A DNA stretch of 64,000 nucleotides, taken from the NCBI RefSeq assembly GCF_000150275.1, contig NW_002060945.1:9507650-9571649 (forward strand), read 5' to 3'. The position numbers were made by a program, and so were the translations under genes. Of the stretch, positions 1 through 14,608 are shown one piece after another. Within the stretch, counting starts at the first letter, position 1. The number at the start of each line of letters is the position of its first letter. Below the pieces are notes generated by a model that was not told the origin of the DNA, ran no database searches, and saw nothing but the letters and a program-made list of their open reading frames with translations. The stretch comes from Trichoplax adhaerens. Taxonomy: Eukaryota; Placozoa; Uniplacotomia; Trichoplacea; Trichoplacidae.

Positions 1-3000
1 AGATAACTTAAATTATACATGTGAAGCAACATTAGTCGTTTCTGGCGACATAAGACGTAGTCGTGGATCACTAAATGTATTAACGGTCAACGGTAAAGGT
101 AATATCGATATTAACTTTAGATATAGCTTAATCTATCAATGCGTTATGTCTATTTCACTCCTCTATTAATGAAACATTGCTTACTAATTCCGATAAAATA
201 CTTATGCAATATGTTATCTCCGCTACTGCCTTATCCTTAATTTCTCACCCTTTTTGTATTATTTCTAATTTCATATGTAACTATCTATTACCGATATCAT
301 GGATACAGCCTGTAGTGGAAGTACTTGTGGTAAGTTTATAATAAAGAGAATAATAATAATTTGACTGACAGTTTACAACCAATGGCTATAAAAATTCTTG
401 GGATAAATTTCATTCTTTTCATAGTTGTAGACAAAAGTTGTCTACTTTAGTGTAAAAAAAATAAATAAGATCTTAAAGTAATTGCCCTCAGGGCATAATC
501 GTATTGTCACATCAGTAGGTCATTTCTATTCTCTTTCCTTCGTAAACTAGTGGAAAAGTCAACAAAAATGCTGTAAATAATCATGGTACTTCAGTTCCAT
601 CTGCAATAACATCCAGTTATTCACTGTTATGTTGATTAAAATTTATCCTTCTTTCGTTATTGCCAAATTCGTCAAAAAACTTTTCCTTCATACGAGGAGT
701 TTCTATTTCGGAAATACTTTCGTAATATTTATCGCCCACTACAGTTCAATGGGTTTAAGGTTAATTTTACTCTTTTTCTCATTTTGAAATATGGCAATTG
801 TTCTTGTCAGAAATATCATCTGGCAGTTGATATGTCATTAATATTTCACTAATTGTTATCATATTTATATCTTATATAATTCAATAAGGTAACGCGCAAT
901 AAATAAGATATCATATCGAGATATATTAAATTATTAAATCATAAGAATTTCATGAACCAAAATATAAAACGATTTTTTAGTGATAGAGTTCAATAAGATA
1001 GCTTTACTGGAGCAGATCTTACATCTAGATACGTTAAATTGTTAAATCGTAAGAATCTTGTTAATTAAACTAGTAGAATAATTTTAAATAATGACCAAAG
1101 AATATCATCCCTTTATTCTCGACTTCTTCATACTAGAATGTAAGCATTCAAGTTGACTAATATGATAAAATAACAACATACTACTTACCTTAACTTTATT
1201 CATCTAATGTTATACTAAGAATTCAAGCTGATTATGAGGAAACATCGCTATATCTTACATAGATTGACTTTATGTACAAGTCTTGATTAGATTAATTATT
1301 ACCTTTTGAAAATCATTTGATAAGCACCATGACATAGGCACGTTATTACGGTATAAGAAAAATGATTTCAATATATATTACTATAATAAACTATCACTTT
1401 GATCGATCTGAGTAAAATCACTTCGACTTTATAGCTACAGAATAGGGAAATATCTATACAAGGTTTAAATTAATCTAAAATTAAATACACTCGAATTGAG
1501 TAACATGATAAAGCAACACCATTTTATTTGCAATAACTTTACTAATCTATTGCCTAGATAGACTGACTTTATATTCAAAGTCTGAATAAGATTTAACGTC
1601 GGTTGCAGTAGGAATATTATAGCTACATTCTTGTGACAAGAAAAGAAATTGATTTAATACTAATTATACTACTGTAACATGATATTACTTTGATTTGTCT
1701 GGGTAAAATTATTTTAACTAAAGCTATTCCATAATAAAATGGCAATGTAGGATTTAAATTGATTTATAAACTCAAAGTTTTATGTTATTATTTTCCTTTT
1801 TCCAATTTAGATCGTCCATTGACAGTTATTAGGACTAGCAATTCCATCGTAGCTGGAGTCTTAGGAAGAGATGCAAGTTTGGAATGCATCCCTGGTGGAC
1901 GGTATGTGGATAAATTAAGTATTTGAAAGCTAGTTAGGTTAATTTTAATTGATGAGAGAATATCGGCACTTGATTTATCCATCTAAAAATGCCATGGCAC
2001 TTCATTTGTGATTTAACCATGGATTACTCAATTCATAGTTTAGCTAGAATGGTTTAGTGACAATATACTGAACGCAGGTAGATGATATCCCACAAGATAC
2101 AGCATATCTCTAGTTACTTTAACGACGGCATAAACCGTAACACTATTATTAAAGTAAAACTGATTCCTTTTGATCATTATCATCTCAGTTTTAAAGGTTT
2201 CCAATATGATTTCTCTCGTTATGTGAATAGAATAAAGTGAATGATTGCAAATTTCCATCATTCCCTAGTTTTACTATAAACAACTAAATACCTAAATACG
2301 GTGCAATGTGATTCCTATTTCTTTATTAAACTGTGCTTAGGCAATTAAACTTTTATTACACTAATAAAATAAAATAACCGATTGCAATTTTTGTCATTCG
2401 CCAATTTAAACAGCTAAACACAAGGTGATCCCTATTTCTGTACCAAATTACGTATAAACAATTAATATCTATTGCTTGTATAAACTGTAAATTCTATCAT
2501 CTAATTTTAAACAACCGGAAACAAGATAATTTATCATTTAGTATTAAATTGTGCAGAGATAATCAAGTATCCGTTGCATGTATGAAGTAAACCGAATGAT
2601 TTAGTATTCTCCGATTTTAACCCACTTGACGCAAAATGATTTCCTTTTTTATGGTAAATTGCGCATATACAATCGAATATCTATCGAGTGCATAGATTGC
2701 AAATTCTATCCGTCTCTAATTTTAAACAACCGGACATAAGATGATTCCTCATTCTGTATTAAATAGCGTGAAAATAATTAAGTGACCGTTGTGCATGTAG
2801 ACTAAAATTAACGATTCTAACATGCTCTGATTTTAAATAACTTGACAAAAAATGATCAAATCTCTATCGTAGATAATTAAAAATCTATTTCAATTCTAGA
2901 CTCAAAGTTTAATCCATTTTGTATCATTCATAAATTGGATTTTAGGCCTACTCCAGTTGTCAGTTGGTGTATCTACAATCCTTTCAACTATCAATGCCGA

Positions 3001-6000
3001 CCAATTGTCTCTGATAATAGTAAATACTTGTTACAGTTTGGTAATCGACGACTTCTGATTCGAAACATTGGATATCAAGATAGAGCCATTTATCGCTGTG
3101 TCATGAAACTTAACTCCCAAGAACAAAGACGTGATATTAACTTAATCATTCACAGTAAGAACTAATGGATAGATTGATTCAGTATTAGCTACTATAAATC
3201 GTCTTCTGTATTTGTTTCTTTGCTTTATCTGATCATAAGCTAGAATAAAATATAAGACAATATTTGGGTACTCAGTAGAGAATATTTATTAAATAATGAT
3301 GACTCTGGTCAGATTTTTATATGTTATGGGTAGTTTATTACATCTCAACATGATTTTAACTGCAGAATCTATTATGAAAGAAGTAATGATCATTTCCTAA
3401 AAGAAAATAATAATACTATTCACTGATCTCAATAGCGCTACCAACTTGGAGTAATCCATTAACTTATACTACTGCATCCATTGAGGATCGCTTTACTTGG
3501 CCATGTATAGCTGTTGGCACTCCTCCTATTACCTATCGGTGGTATCGAAATGGAAGTGAGATCCTTCGGAATGATCGTCGATTTACATTTACCAATAGTT
3601 ACGGCAATATTATCTTTAACAAGTTGGAAACAACCGATATTGGCGTTTATCAATGTCAAGCAACTAATCAATATGGGACTATATTTTCAAGTGGTTATTT
3701 ACTCGTTAGATGTAAGTTTAGTGAATAGCATCGACATGCAACAAGTCAATAGCATTGTTCTAATAGTATATCGAAGGGATGCTTATCAATCCGATATACT
3801 GTATATTCAGCTAATAACATCAACGCTAGAAGAAGGCCAAAATAGTACAGTTTTAATAATAAAATTATTCTCTTTAAGCTGTCTATCCAATCCTTTTCAA
3901 TAGCAGTTAGTTTATTGAGTAACCGCTGACCAGCTAGAACTAAAGCTCATTTAGAATGCAGATTGTTAGTAAATATAAATGCTAAAATCCCTTTAGAGAT
4001 CAAATTAAATATCCAAGTACGTATGTATCCATTTGATATTCGTTAAACCTCAATAGAATTTTACCAGAATTTCGAACTTAAAAACTGAAGTTACCAAATG
4101 ATAATTTATTTCTATGCTGAGAGTAAATCATATTCCAAGTACTTTCGCTTACATTTAGAGCTTAATGAGCTTTAGATATTTAATATCTCTAGTAACTCCC
4201 CTGCTCAGCTTATTTCTGAACTTTTCTTACTCGCTATGTAATTTATGTATAGCAGCAATACCTCTTAATGTCGGCAGTCGGATAAAATTGAAGTCGTTAC
4301 TTAAACTCTCGCATCTTTAATTTGCCATACTAACTACATGGTGATTTTTGGACACAGTAGCAAAGGCATCGTAACGATTGCGCTAGGATAAATTATCAAG
4401 AGCTTACATTAATTTCTACTAGTTAGCTACAGTATAATTTTATATATTGCATAAAGTTGCTTGCTTCAAGCATTATTTCAATCGCATTAGAACCACTGCG
4501 ATAGATTAAAATTAATAAAACTATTTGCTTGTAATTGCAGCGTTTGGCGTCATTTTTACTAAGCCTTTTAATCAAAATCAACTCATTCAAACTGGTCAAA
4601 TTGGAGAATTTGAATGTTTAGTTGATGGTGGACCAAAACCTACTATGATCTATCGTTATAATGGTAGTGTTATCCAATTCCCGTCTAGTAAATATACTGC
4701 CCTATCCAATGGCAATTTAAGAATCCATAATGTTGCGATTAATGATACTGGAAGTTATCAATGTACCGCTACAAATCGATTTACGCCCAATCCTATTACG
4801 AGTACCGCATCACTTCGAGTTTATGGTTAGTTTGCTAAATAATTTTTAAAATAGATGTCATTACTGTACATACTACGTCATGGTCGTTAATCCATTTCTA
4901 TCCGCCTATTTGATGGAAAGAATATATGCTTAAATTGAAAGATATTTCAGTAAAATAAAGGATAAATAGAGTACTATAACTAGATTTCATCTTTTACTTT
5001 AGAGAGAACAAGGATTATTCATGGGCCTGTTAATCGAAACTATCGAATACAAGAAAGTGCAACACTACCTTGCAATGTGACTAGTGATTTTAGACTTCGT
5101 TCCAATATTCAAGTGGTTTGGTATCGCAATAATGTTACTATCCAAACAAATCCTATCTATCGACTTACTGAACAATATCCAAATTATCAACTACGTATTA
5201 TTAATGGGATTAGATCCATAAGTGGTAACTTTACTTGTACAGTAACTGCTACTACTCCTGGCTTAACGACATTTTCTGACAGCAAAACTGCGACTATTTT
5301 ATTCAATGGTAGGTTTACATATCGTAACGGAATGGGTTATCCTTCCTTTTTTTCAAACATTACAATATAGCCTAATTTAATGGCTAGTCGATTTGGCTAG
5401 GGTCTTTTACCTTTATTTTTCTTGCCAGTAAATACTTTATTGTTATACGAAAGAAGAAATCGACAACTAAGTTAGCTTGCTACTATAGCATTTCTTAAAT
5501 TGCAATAGTAAATTTAATTTTAATATCAGATTATTCCGTACATTGATCTATGATAGTAAAAGTTATTAAAATTATCGCTAGTAAAGCCTTTTTTGAATTG
5601 TTTTCTAGCTGTAGCGTAGAAATAGTATATCATAATAGCTAGTTAGCCTCTGATATTAAACGCATTAAAATCTTTGTGATGATAGATATTCCAGTAGCTC
5701 CTTCTCTACAAAGTATTAATAGAATTAGTAATACTATGGCTAACATGACTTGGGAATTTCCTGCTAATGGCGATAATGGAAGCCCATTGAGAGAATTTCT
5801 TATCGAATACAAGTCTGATTTTTACGATCAAGTTCGAGTATTTCAAAGAATTAGTGATACTGCAGCGCGTTATGCCATCCTAAATTTTTCTCCCTGGGTA
5901 ATTTATCAGCTACGTGTTGTTGCAGTTAATGGAATAGGTCGAAATACCACTAACAGCTTTTTAACTTTTAGCACAAAAGCTATCACTAATGGTAAGGTGA

Positions 6001-9000
6001 TAAATATCTTTTCTCGTAACATCAGTATTATATTAAGAGTAGAGATTTACGATCCTATGTAGTATAGAAATGAAAGGCTAATTATGCTATGTATTTCTTG
6101 CTCTATTTGGAAAATTTCGGTATCTAAAGTACCTACTGGTAAGGTGGAGAATCTTTATAGCAGAATTCGTGGATCAGCTCGCAACGCATTAAACATTTTC
6201 TGGAAGGTAAGATTGGCCTTAAATAAATTAAAATTTAGTCGTTGCTCTTCAATCTAAAATAGGCTGTAATAACATTACTGCATGGCTTATTTTTATGTAG
6301 CCATTAAGTCGAGAAGATGAAAATGGGCCTAACATAGGATACCAGATACGTTATCGCTTAAGTAGTGCAAATTTGTTCACTAGCTACCGAAGGCTTGGCA
6401 ACGTTTCGACCACTTTTATATCACAGTTGTTACCAAATGAATTTTATGACATCCAAATACAAGCTTATAATAGAGATGGAGTTAGTGCAACCATTGCTAC
6501 TATCAAAGCCTGTACCTGTATAACAGGTACGTTAATAATAATAAAGAAAATAGTCATCGATTTATTAGATTATAGATTGATCATGGAGGCATGAGCTATG
6601 CAGAGATCCCATTGCAATACTGCAGCAAATTTTTCGTATGACTTCAGCACTGATATTGCTAAAAATTCCTACCATTTTGTGACGAGCGATATAGCTATAC
6701 ATGACATAGGAAAGTGAGCTTTTTCTCAGTTGCCTACCTTAATTGTGTAATATATTGCTTAAAATATTTTCAGTTTCTGTCTATAACGTTGCAGCATATA
6801 TCATAACTTTGGCAATTACCTTCAGTAATCATTTAATAGTGGAGTAGATGCCGATTTAATAATTAATAAATTGCTTAATATCTGCCATTACGTAAGTAGT
6901 CAATCAGCACATGATGAAAAGAAAAAGTCAATTTCGAGATTGTTTTCATTAATCATTAACATTTTCCTAAAGTATTCTGTAAATAAGATTGGATCAGATA
7001 TTGAAGAGTTCACTAACTAGACTAATAAGTTAAGATTTTATTTATAGTGTCTTTAATACAATATTAGATAATCTAATGCGTATCTTTATATATATATATG
7101 TTGTCGCTTATAGCTCCTTCTCAAGGTCCGACCAATGTTACTTCTGTGGTTATCTCCGATGCAGTAAGAATATCATGGAATGAAATTCCTGCGCATCATA
7201 CCGGCGGAAATTTAAAAGGATACAAGGTAATTTTATACAGCATCTAGTTTATTTTTTTCAGATAAATAAATCTTATAATAAAGTAAACACAGTATAATAT
7301 TCGTTTATGGAATGAATCTATTGAAGTCAGCGATTATAAATCATGAAGTAATTTGTAATAAATTAATGGATATTGTCGTGAAAGTAAACAATTTCGCATC
7401 TGAGTCAATTTTACTTCTAATTACTTTTCCGCTTTACTTTAACACCTTATAATGTACAATAGATTCGATTTCGAAGTGATACTACACCACCTAGAACATA
7501 TAATGGAGATGTCGGCCTGGTGACTAAATATGATCTGCGAGGCCTTGCAATCAATGTCAGATATTTTCTTACGGTTAGAGGTTATAATGATGCAGGAGAT
7601 AGCCAACCATCAACACAGATCCTTTTTACCGCAGGAAGCAAGAGTAACTATCATTCAATGCATAGAATAGATCCTATTCTAATACCTCTACAATTCAACT
7701 AATCTCTTCATTTTAATGACGATTTCAGGCACCATATATACTCCAACAGGATTACGACCAGTTTCTGTTAATCATAATAATGCTACAGTTCAATGGGTCA
7801 TTCAAGGATCACCAGCATCATTTATCTTACAATATCGAAGTAAGTACACGAACTAAATTTAGGATTGAAGAATATCAGAATAAAATTGCCTTGACAGTAT
7901 TGCTTCCATTTATTGAAACAAATTTGTAACGTTCTTATTGATAGGCTCAAGTCAATCGGCTTGGAGCAATTCAACTACAATCAGTGGATCAAGTCGTGAT
8001 GGAATTTATACCAACTTGAAAGCAAAAACCCAATATGATCTTCGCGTTGTTGCACATTACTTTACGTTAGCCATAAGTCCGAGCTCTTCCATCGCTATTT
8101 CCACTAGCGGTAACTGTGATAATCATAAATCAATTTTTTCGTGTAGATGAAGTAGTAATAAGTGTTAGTAGTGATTTAAGAATTGACTGAACTAAATTTG
8201 CCCATGAAATGTTTGATTCTTAAAATTAATAGATGCACCGGTTGGTGAGCAAAGACCTTTTTACCAGCAAGTCTGGTTTATCATCTTAGTGGCAATTTCA
8301 GGAATTGTTTTGGTCCTTATCATTATCTGTTCGTTGGTTATGAAGAGTCGCAAATCGGAAAGACATTCAGGTACCTTTCTGTGTATATGGTACTATCTAT
8401 TACTTATTTTAAGAGGATGATATCATTCTGCGGTATATGACCTAGTTTCTATAAGGCTTAGCGTATATACAATGGAACATTAGAGTTGAAACTTTTGACA
8501 CTATCTACTTTAGTTCATATTTAAGTTATTCTTAAATAAAGTATCATTATGCAATATAAGTATATGTCCTAATTTCTATTATTTTTATTATGATTAGAGA
8601 CTATACAATTAAATTTTAGAGTTGAAATTTTTTAGCAGTATCTACTTTAGCTAAAATTTAAGTTATTCTTCAATAAAGAAGATATCAATATACGATATCT
8701 TTGTATATACCTTAATTTCTGTTATGTTTAGAGAGTATGCAATCGAATTTTAGAGTTTAAATTTTTGACAATATCCACTTAAGGCAAAATTTAAGCTCTT
8801 AAATAAATTAATTTTTATTACTGTACGCATAATTAGTATTATTAATGCGTAAACTTGCCGATCTTGTAGTAATTATGAGCTCAGAAAAGGCTAAACTTAT
8901 AAAGTGTACATTAATAATATCCGATTTATGGCTATTGAAACCAATTAATGGATATCTTGACTGTATAACAGTGATACGGATTTAATCATTGCATTCACTT

Positions 9001-9576
9001 ATTGGAATATTTTTTGCTAAGATCAAATGTTTTTTTTACCTATAGGTGTTAGCCATGTCAATTCACTTAAGGATAGGTAAGAATTAGCTATTATTAATTT
9101 TAAATTGAAGACTGGACTATATACAATTCAATGCTCGATTTATAAGTGTTTTATGCGTAAACTTCAAGTTAATTCTACCCAATCGATATAATTAATACTT
9201 TGAAATGATTTCATACTTTATCCTTTTTTTGAAAAGATTTAATAATGAATTGCTTGCATAATTGACAATCCACAGAGTGCCTCCGCGTCCACCGTCACCA
9301 AAAGATGAAAATAATGAGATAGAAGATGCTAAACGACCGCCATTACCTCAGGAAGCGCCAGTAATTCATGAGTATAAAGAGCTTGAACATATTGATGATG
9401 GAAGTAGTCATGACAGTCTAGATCAATATGGCAGTGAACATGTCACTGGTTGTTTTGATGAGGATGGCTCTTTTATTGACCAGTATGGCACAACTCAAAG
9501 TAAATATAGTGGAAGCCAACATGTCTTGCATCGATCAGCATCCGTTGGTAGCTCAGCTTTTTCTACCCTTGTTTAA
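1..9576 (+). CDS. L1CAM/neuroglian-family cell adhesion receptor, 3' part (5' end outside window)
   Basis: About 968 residues are readable from 16 exons: 1-92, 1811-1901, 2946-3154, 3436-3711, 4541-4825, 5003-5308, 5686-5991, 6130-6206, 6301-6526, 7114-7226, 7463-7643, 7729-7839, 7945-8109, 8233-8370, 9046-9076, 9276-9576. All junctions are GT-AG and phases agree. The order is the C-terminal half of one Ig domain (YTCEA), four more Ig domains (Cys...Trp...D-x-x-x-Y-x-C), four FN3 domains, then a hydrophobic span (WFIILVAISGIVLVLIIICS) followed by KSRK. The tail is proline-rich, then carries DSLDQYG and DEDGSFIDQYG, which line up with the ankyrin-binding segment of L1, neurofascin and neuroglian (SFIGQY). 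It ends STLV, a class I PDZ ligand. Bilaterian L1 proteins have six Ig and about five FN3 domains, so part of the ectodomain lies upstream or is absent. Role inferred: homophilic adhesion coupled to spectrin-ankyrin. Family assignment rests on the tail motif plus architecture. Confidence 0.85.
880..1060. repeat. Intronic duplication, period about 108 bp
   Basis: TTCAATAAG plus a following ATATC/ATCT block at 880 recurs at 989, and the block TTAAATTATTAAATCATAAG at 925 recurs as TTAAATTGTTAAATCGTAAG at 1033. Two diverged tandem copies inside an intron of the adhesion receptor. Confidence 0.6.
1140..1780. repeat. Intronic duplication, unit about 300-350 bp
   Basis: Several blocks recur in the same order: TAATATGATAAAATAACA (1159) and TAACATGATAAAGCAACA (about 1500); AGATTGACTTTATGTACAAG (1260) and a similar block near 1560; ACTTTGATCGATCTGAGTAAA (1396) and ACTTTGATTTGTCTGGGTAAA (1687). 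This indicates an old tandem duplication that enlarged the 1.7-kb intron. Confidence 0.55.
2265..2860. repeat. Intronic degenerate minisatellite, period about 105-110 bp
   Basis: A block of the form CTAATTTTAAACAACCGGA...AAGATGATTCC starts near 2265, 2401, 2501, 2611, 2716 and 2827, each followed by an A/T-rich segment ending near TGCATG-TAGA-T-AA. At least five diverged copies fill most of the intron between exons at 1901 and 2946. No coding potential is seen. Confidence 0.65.
8420..8810. repeat. Intronic tandem repeat, period about 135 bp
   Basis: TAGAGTTGAAA-TTTTG/T-CA-TATC-ACTTTAG begins at 8481, 8617 and 8751, spaced 136 and 134 bp. Each copy is preceded by TATA-CCT-ATTTCTAT and followed by TTTAAGTTATTCTTAAATAAA. 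Three diverged copies lie in the intron between the membrane exon and the tail exons of the adhesion receptor. Confidence 0.7.
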
Positions 9577-9616
9577 AGCTATAGGAGTTGGAAAACTTCC
9601 ACCTCAGATCTGAGTA

Positions 9617-9622
9617 AATAAA
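9617..9622 (+). terminator. Polyadenylation signal of the adhesion receptor
   Basis: Canonical AATAAA lies 40 nt after the stop codon at 9574-9576, and the following 60 bases are open to cleavage. Only the hexamer is seen. Confidence 0.55.
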
Positions 9623-12256
9623 CATAACCAACCACTCTTTCTACTTGGCTCCGGCCCTCACTCATTACACTGCAAAATTTTATTTACAATTGCTAACCTC
9701 AATATTACTATTAACATGATGAAATTTTCACATTTTCAATAGCAGTCTGCTTAGCTTTAATGCATTTCTTAGATATAAAACCTGTATTTAATTTATTGGC
9801 CACACTAATGAACTTGTTCCTTCAAAATGATGTTGTACAATTTTGATATGCCTACTAAAATGACGTTGATAATTTTTAATAACAAATTTAGTATCAGTTC
9901 TATTATAGTTGAAATGCATGTATGATTACGTTTAATTTTTATCCGATATACATTCCGATTGCATATAATCATTCATGATACCATTACATGAATACGTTTA
10001 ACAGTAAAATAAATATAACCATATTCTAATATTATAATAATCAAATATTTTAAAATTAATTTGCAAATATCAACTATTCTATTGGCTGTTCTGTCACGAT
10101 AATTTTGTTGCAAATTGGTGCCATCATAATCGATCGATAAATATGTTTTTTCATTTGTATAAGTTTGTGGCTGATAGATCGCGACAGTGTTAAATCAGCC
10201 CAGAATAGCCGTTTTGAGTAGGTTTGGTTTAATATACTACGAATCCATTGATTATAATGTAGTACTACTAAGCAGATAGAATTATCTCTAATGGCAGCGT
10301 TCAGTACCTAAATGTAGCTACAGAGTTTGAAGATTACTGATGACAAAACAATACACTTCGTTGTGTAAATGCACTGAATTGGAATAAAATTGATACATTT
10401 CCCAAAATTTGGCTAACTAATGAAGAGGATATAGTGAATTGTGTGAAAGTTGTTTTATAGTAATTTTCAGATACGATATTGTATGTAATTGTTGTCACCT
10501 AAAGATCTTTTCTAGTATCGTAATAACTGAAGTCAAACAGTATGTTGATTCATTAGTTTTGATATGACATGATAATCCTACTGTAAATGTCTAGTTCATC
10601 CATTACTTACTAATTTTATAAGAGCAAGTATTTGTTGGACAATTAATGTAATTTTAGTCGATCTATTGCGCTAAAAATACTTAGCATACACTTGTACTGG
10701 CTAATTCTTGATAGCCTATTTAACTAAAAAGAATAAAATAGAAGCCTATGCAATAGACTATAAATAATTGCCTTACAAGAGCAATTAATTCCTAGACAAA
10801 TTCATCTGTATCAGGTCGCAATTTCTTAAGTTGCTTACTATGATCCCTGATGGTTGTAATGTATGAAGCTTCGTATAACTATACCAATCAATTATCGATA
10901 GAGCTCGCTGTGTAGTTCAACATTACCGGTAGAATAGACCTTGGAACCATTAACTACACAGCAGTAAATTATTCATCTGTCTAGATAAGTTGTTTAGAAA
11001 ACAATGAATTGCGGAGAGTTGAAATTGATACTGTAGTTTAGATCAAGTGTTAAATTACTGATGTCCAGTCAGGATGATTTAGCATCATTTTCGGCTATAC
11101 ACGTATGTATACATACAGTAGATGAGTATTAAATAGAAGAATCAATAGTGTTACCTACACATTTCAAAGATCTCAATCTAAGATAGACAGTTTATAAGAC
11201 AGTTAGGACAGTTTGATCTAAAGCAATACAATTTTATATTTATTAATATTCCATAGTAAAGATATTTTATCGAATATTTTGGTACAGCAGTTTCTATGCA
11301 CTTAATATCATGCGTAAAAGGTTCCAATTAATACGAGCACTGTACAAGTTGGACGAAATTCACTTGGCTTGTACTGAAATTTTCATCACAAAAACAGTGG
11401 TGTTGAGAATAGTAAAGATGGTTCATCTCCTACATTCCATACATCACGACAAGGGTAAAATGATGAAGAATAATTTTGATTACTGGCGGCGTAGGTGCAT
11501 ATCGATTATTCATTTAGCAATATACGATGAAATAGGTTATTCAGTATAAAGACGGTGGAGTAATCCCAATTGATTACATTGATCATGTTAGGCCAGGTTC
11601 GTGTCTCATTGAGCCAGTAAGTAATTTCGTCTTATCCCCATAAAATACTGTAAAAAGATCATCAGATAAGTTACATTAGTTGATTCATTTAATAATGGGC
11701 ATACTGTCTTCATGTGTATGTATAGTAACATTTTTATGCAGGTGCAGCATCCAAAACGTTAGCACTCTGCTGTGTCCATGTACTGGATATTAAGCATTTT
11801 CTCAACATACATCAACGTATACTACAATCCAACCGATTCTAAATCTATGTCACTACGATAGCACGGCACTACTATGGTACAGTTACCACTACAAACAGAT
11901 TAATCTATTGCAAACCTTAATAAACCAAATTCCGGGGTTTGCGGATCCGGTCCTTGCTTAAAACCTACATAGGCAGTCATGTGAAAGGAAGCATTTTGAA
12001 GTAGCGATCAAGATCTGCTGAAGTCATTCAACGGACATGATTGTTGTCCTTACCTAAGTAGACTATAACAGGTATAAATCCCCATTGGAAGAGCGTCTGC
12101 CCGGTGGAGATAACTCTTCGAATTCGTTTTTTGGTATCTTCATTCATTTTCACCATGTTGCTAGAGCTGGATCCTCCCGATGTTCAGTAAAAATGGCCAA
12201 AATGGCGAGCTCGTAGTCAATGATGAGCTATTTGCTACAGTCATAGTACTGTCAAC

Positions 12257-12319
12257 GTACTGTAGTACTGTACTGTACTGTACTGTAGTACTGTACTGTA
12301 CAGTGTACAGTGTACACTG
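12257..12319. repeat. TGTACA-rich palindromic array
   Basis: A run of overlapping GTACTGTA and CTGTACAG units followed by GTACAGTGTACAGTGTACAC. Because ACTGTACAGT is its own reverse complement, either strand can fold on itself. A CACGTG box follows at 12325-12330. The short open frames across this array on both strands exist only because the 4-bp repeat lacks stops. Confidence 0.75.
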
Positions 12320-12370
12320 CAGTCCACGTGATTGCTGGTGGATGCGCAATGAAGTCTTTTGGCAGCAACA

Positions 12371-12400
12371 AGCATGTCACAGTGACATTCTTTTTGCTAG
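12371..12400. repeat. Dispersed repeat fragment shared with 44120-44150 and 44366-44396
   Basis: The block AGCATG-CA-AGTGACATTC followed by TTTTGCTA matches two copies 32 kb away in the WDR75-SUMO spacer with only a few differences. All copies sit beside palindromic TGTACA arrays, so a longer dispersed element may have carried both parts. Confidence 0.55.
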
Positions 12401-14608
12401 CCATTTGAGGTGTGAGTAAAACTGTGGAGGCTCGGCTAGTTATTACTATCAGAATGCGACTGATGACTGAACATATACGTAGAGTATCTAACAAAAATAA
12501 TGTCACCATTACCTAACTAGATATCATTTTGAAATACTGTATGGACAGAAACACTACCGAAATGGCAACACACAGTTTTGGACAACCGGATAGTGTCGGC
12601 CTTTAGTTAATTCTTAAGGGGTATAAAAAAAGAAGAAGTTATTAACGAATCTACACCACTGAATCTAAATATTGTATACAGGAGTATTCTGTTGAGATAG
12701 TTAAGAATAGTAAGTAAAAGTAGGAATCATTCTATAGATTAGATACAAATTGTACTGTCGATACAGCCGTTTGGGTAATGTAACTGTCGAGATGAGAAAT
12801 GAACGAAACTACTGGAATAGTGCACTCAGTACTGAGTTAGTAGAGTAAATGACGAGCTATTTAGCCTATTTTGACCATTACTACTAATAATCTTTGACAC
12901 CCCGTCGACCGGTCTGCTATGCACTAGACTATCCTTAGTATATCATGGCACAATAAAGTGGATAAGGTGGCACTCAAGTTGCCTGTTTATGATTTGACTT
13001 AAAGTCTTCGTTGCCGTAAAAGTAAAATAGGAAACATCTGACTCCAATATCATCGGCCAGTATACCATATTTTCTACTCTTCACAGACTTAGGGCATAGT
13101 ACAGTATATCAGACAAGTTGTGCCGTATCGTGCCTAGAGTCTTACATCAGCTGCTCTACTGCATGGAACCTTTCATGATTGAAATGAACTCCTACTGGAC
13201 TGTATTTTACAAGGGCATTAACTATAGACATCGATGGGGGAAAAGAGCATTTCACTCTTTTAATAGACAATATTGAAGATTGCTACTTGTGTTATAGCAC
13301 GAAATGGATGTCATGAACCTGATTCTTGACTGAAAATAGACTTTTAACCGAGAACTCCTATGATATTTACTAGTATTGAGAAGAGCTGCAGTAGAACACC
13401 TACTGTGCATATCCGTCCTTGTTGCTATGACAACGATTGCACGGAAACAATTTCGATTAATTAACGGCCAACAGACTATTCTTGGTAATATTATTACCTA
13501 CCCCCAAAGCTGATAGCGACTACTTTGAGATAGTCAATGAAGCTTAAAGTGAACAAATAGTAGCCAAAGATCCTTATATTTATACTGTACATATACGCGT
13601 ATATTATCTGGATATCGGACTGATTTAGAATCGTGTTTGGTGACGATTGAAAATAGAGTGGGTTACCGCATACAGTAGAGTGAACACAACGTGAACTTGG
13701 AGTTGTGGCGTAACATTAATATTTCCAATATTTATTAGCTATACCAGTCACTAAAGATGACCAAATTACCTTTTTTGATCAAGAGGAGCAGTTGATTTAA
13801 GTAAGTGTGGACATTAAATGGATAGCCTACCTGGAATTAGGGTATATCATTCATTTGGCCAAATGGACTAGTTACTTGCCCTTAATAATTTCAATTCGTT
13901 CTGTTACCCTAGGGTACAAGCATACTTAAAGTTGCTTCAGCTTTATAATGATGAAGTGAGAACCGATTAATTTGGGGATAGAATTGGTTCTTTTGTGGCT
14001 ATGGCTATTTAAATTTCATCTTTAAAGAGTAGGTAGTTTACATATAAATGGCGGTTGTATTACTTAATGACAGATTAAACACTTTCCGAATGATCAGCAT
14101 TATTTTCGCCAAGGCTAATTTATCTGTAGTTCTACTTTCAAATCATTTTACTCTTATCTTTGTCACTGACAATATTGCTATCATTACTTTAACGATCAGT
14201 GTTATGATATGCCCTATTCTATTTACTCGTATTGTACTGTAGCTACGATACGATCGTAGATATAGAATATTCTTTCTCCTTTTCATTTTTGTTCCACATT
14301 AGGCAGGATACATTTGAGAAGGGAAAGAATCTAATTTGTATAGTATACAGAGTAGTTAACGTTATCATAGGCAACAGTGTATAAATCACTTGATGTTGAC
14401 AATCTTTACATATTTTTCCATTTTTCGATTTATAGGATAATATTACTGTATTAAGAAATTAAAAAGTTTTCAGACCGCAACACTTGTCTAGTATAAAGTC
14501 ACTCATAAGGATATCCTTTCCGCTAATAAGTTAATCGAAATATTGAGAAAAAGTTAAGCTATCACTAGTAGCCAGTTATTGGAAGTTAAATTGATCAAGA
14601 CTATAATC

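Larger units (their letters stand above)
9623..14608. other. Gene-poor spacer between adhesion receptor and ANKAR
   Basis: About 5 kb without an open frame that resembles a protein or shows an exon-like pattern. Short frames at 11310-11549 and 14048-14242 look random. The stretch holds the palindromic array at 12257-12319 and a block at 12371-12400 that is related to sequences at 44120-44150. The 5' untranslated exons and promoter of ANKAR probably lie in its right part but cannot be placed. Confidence 0.5.
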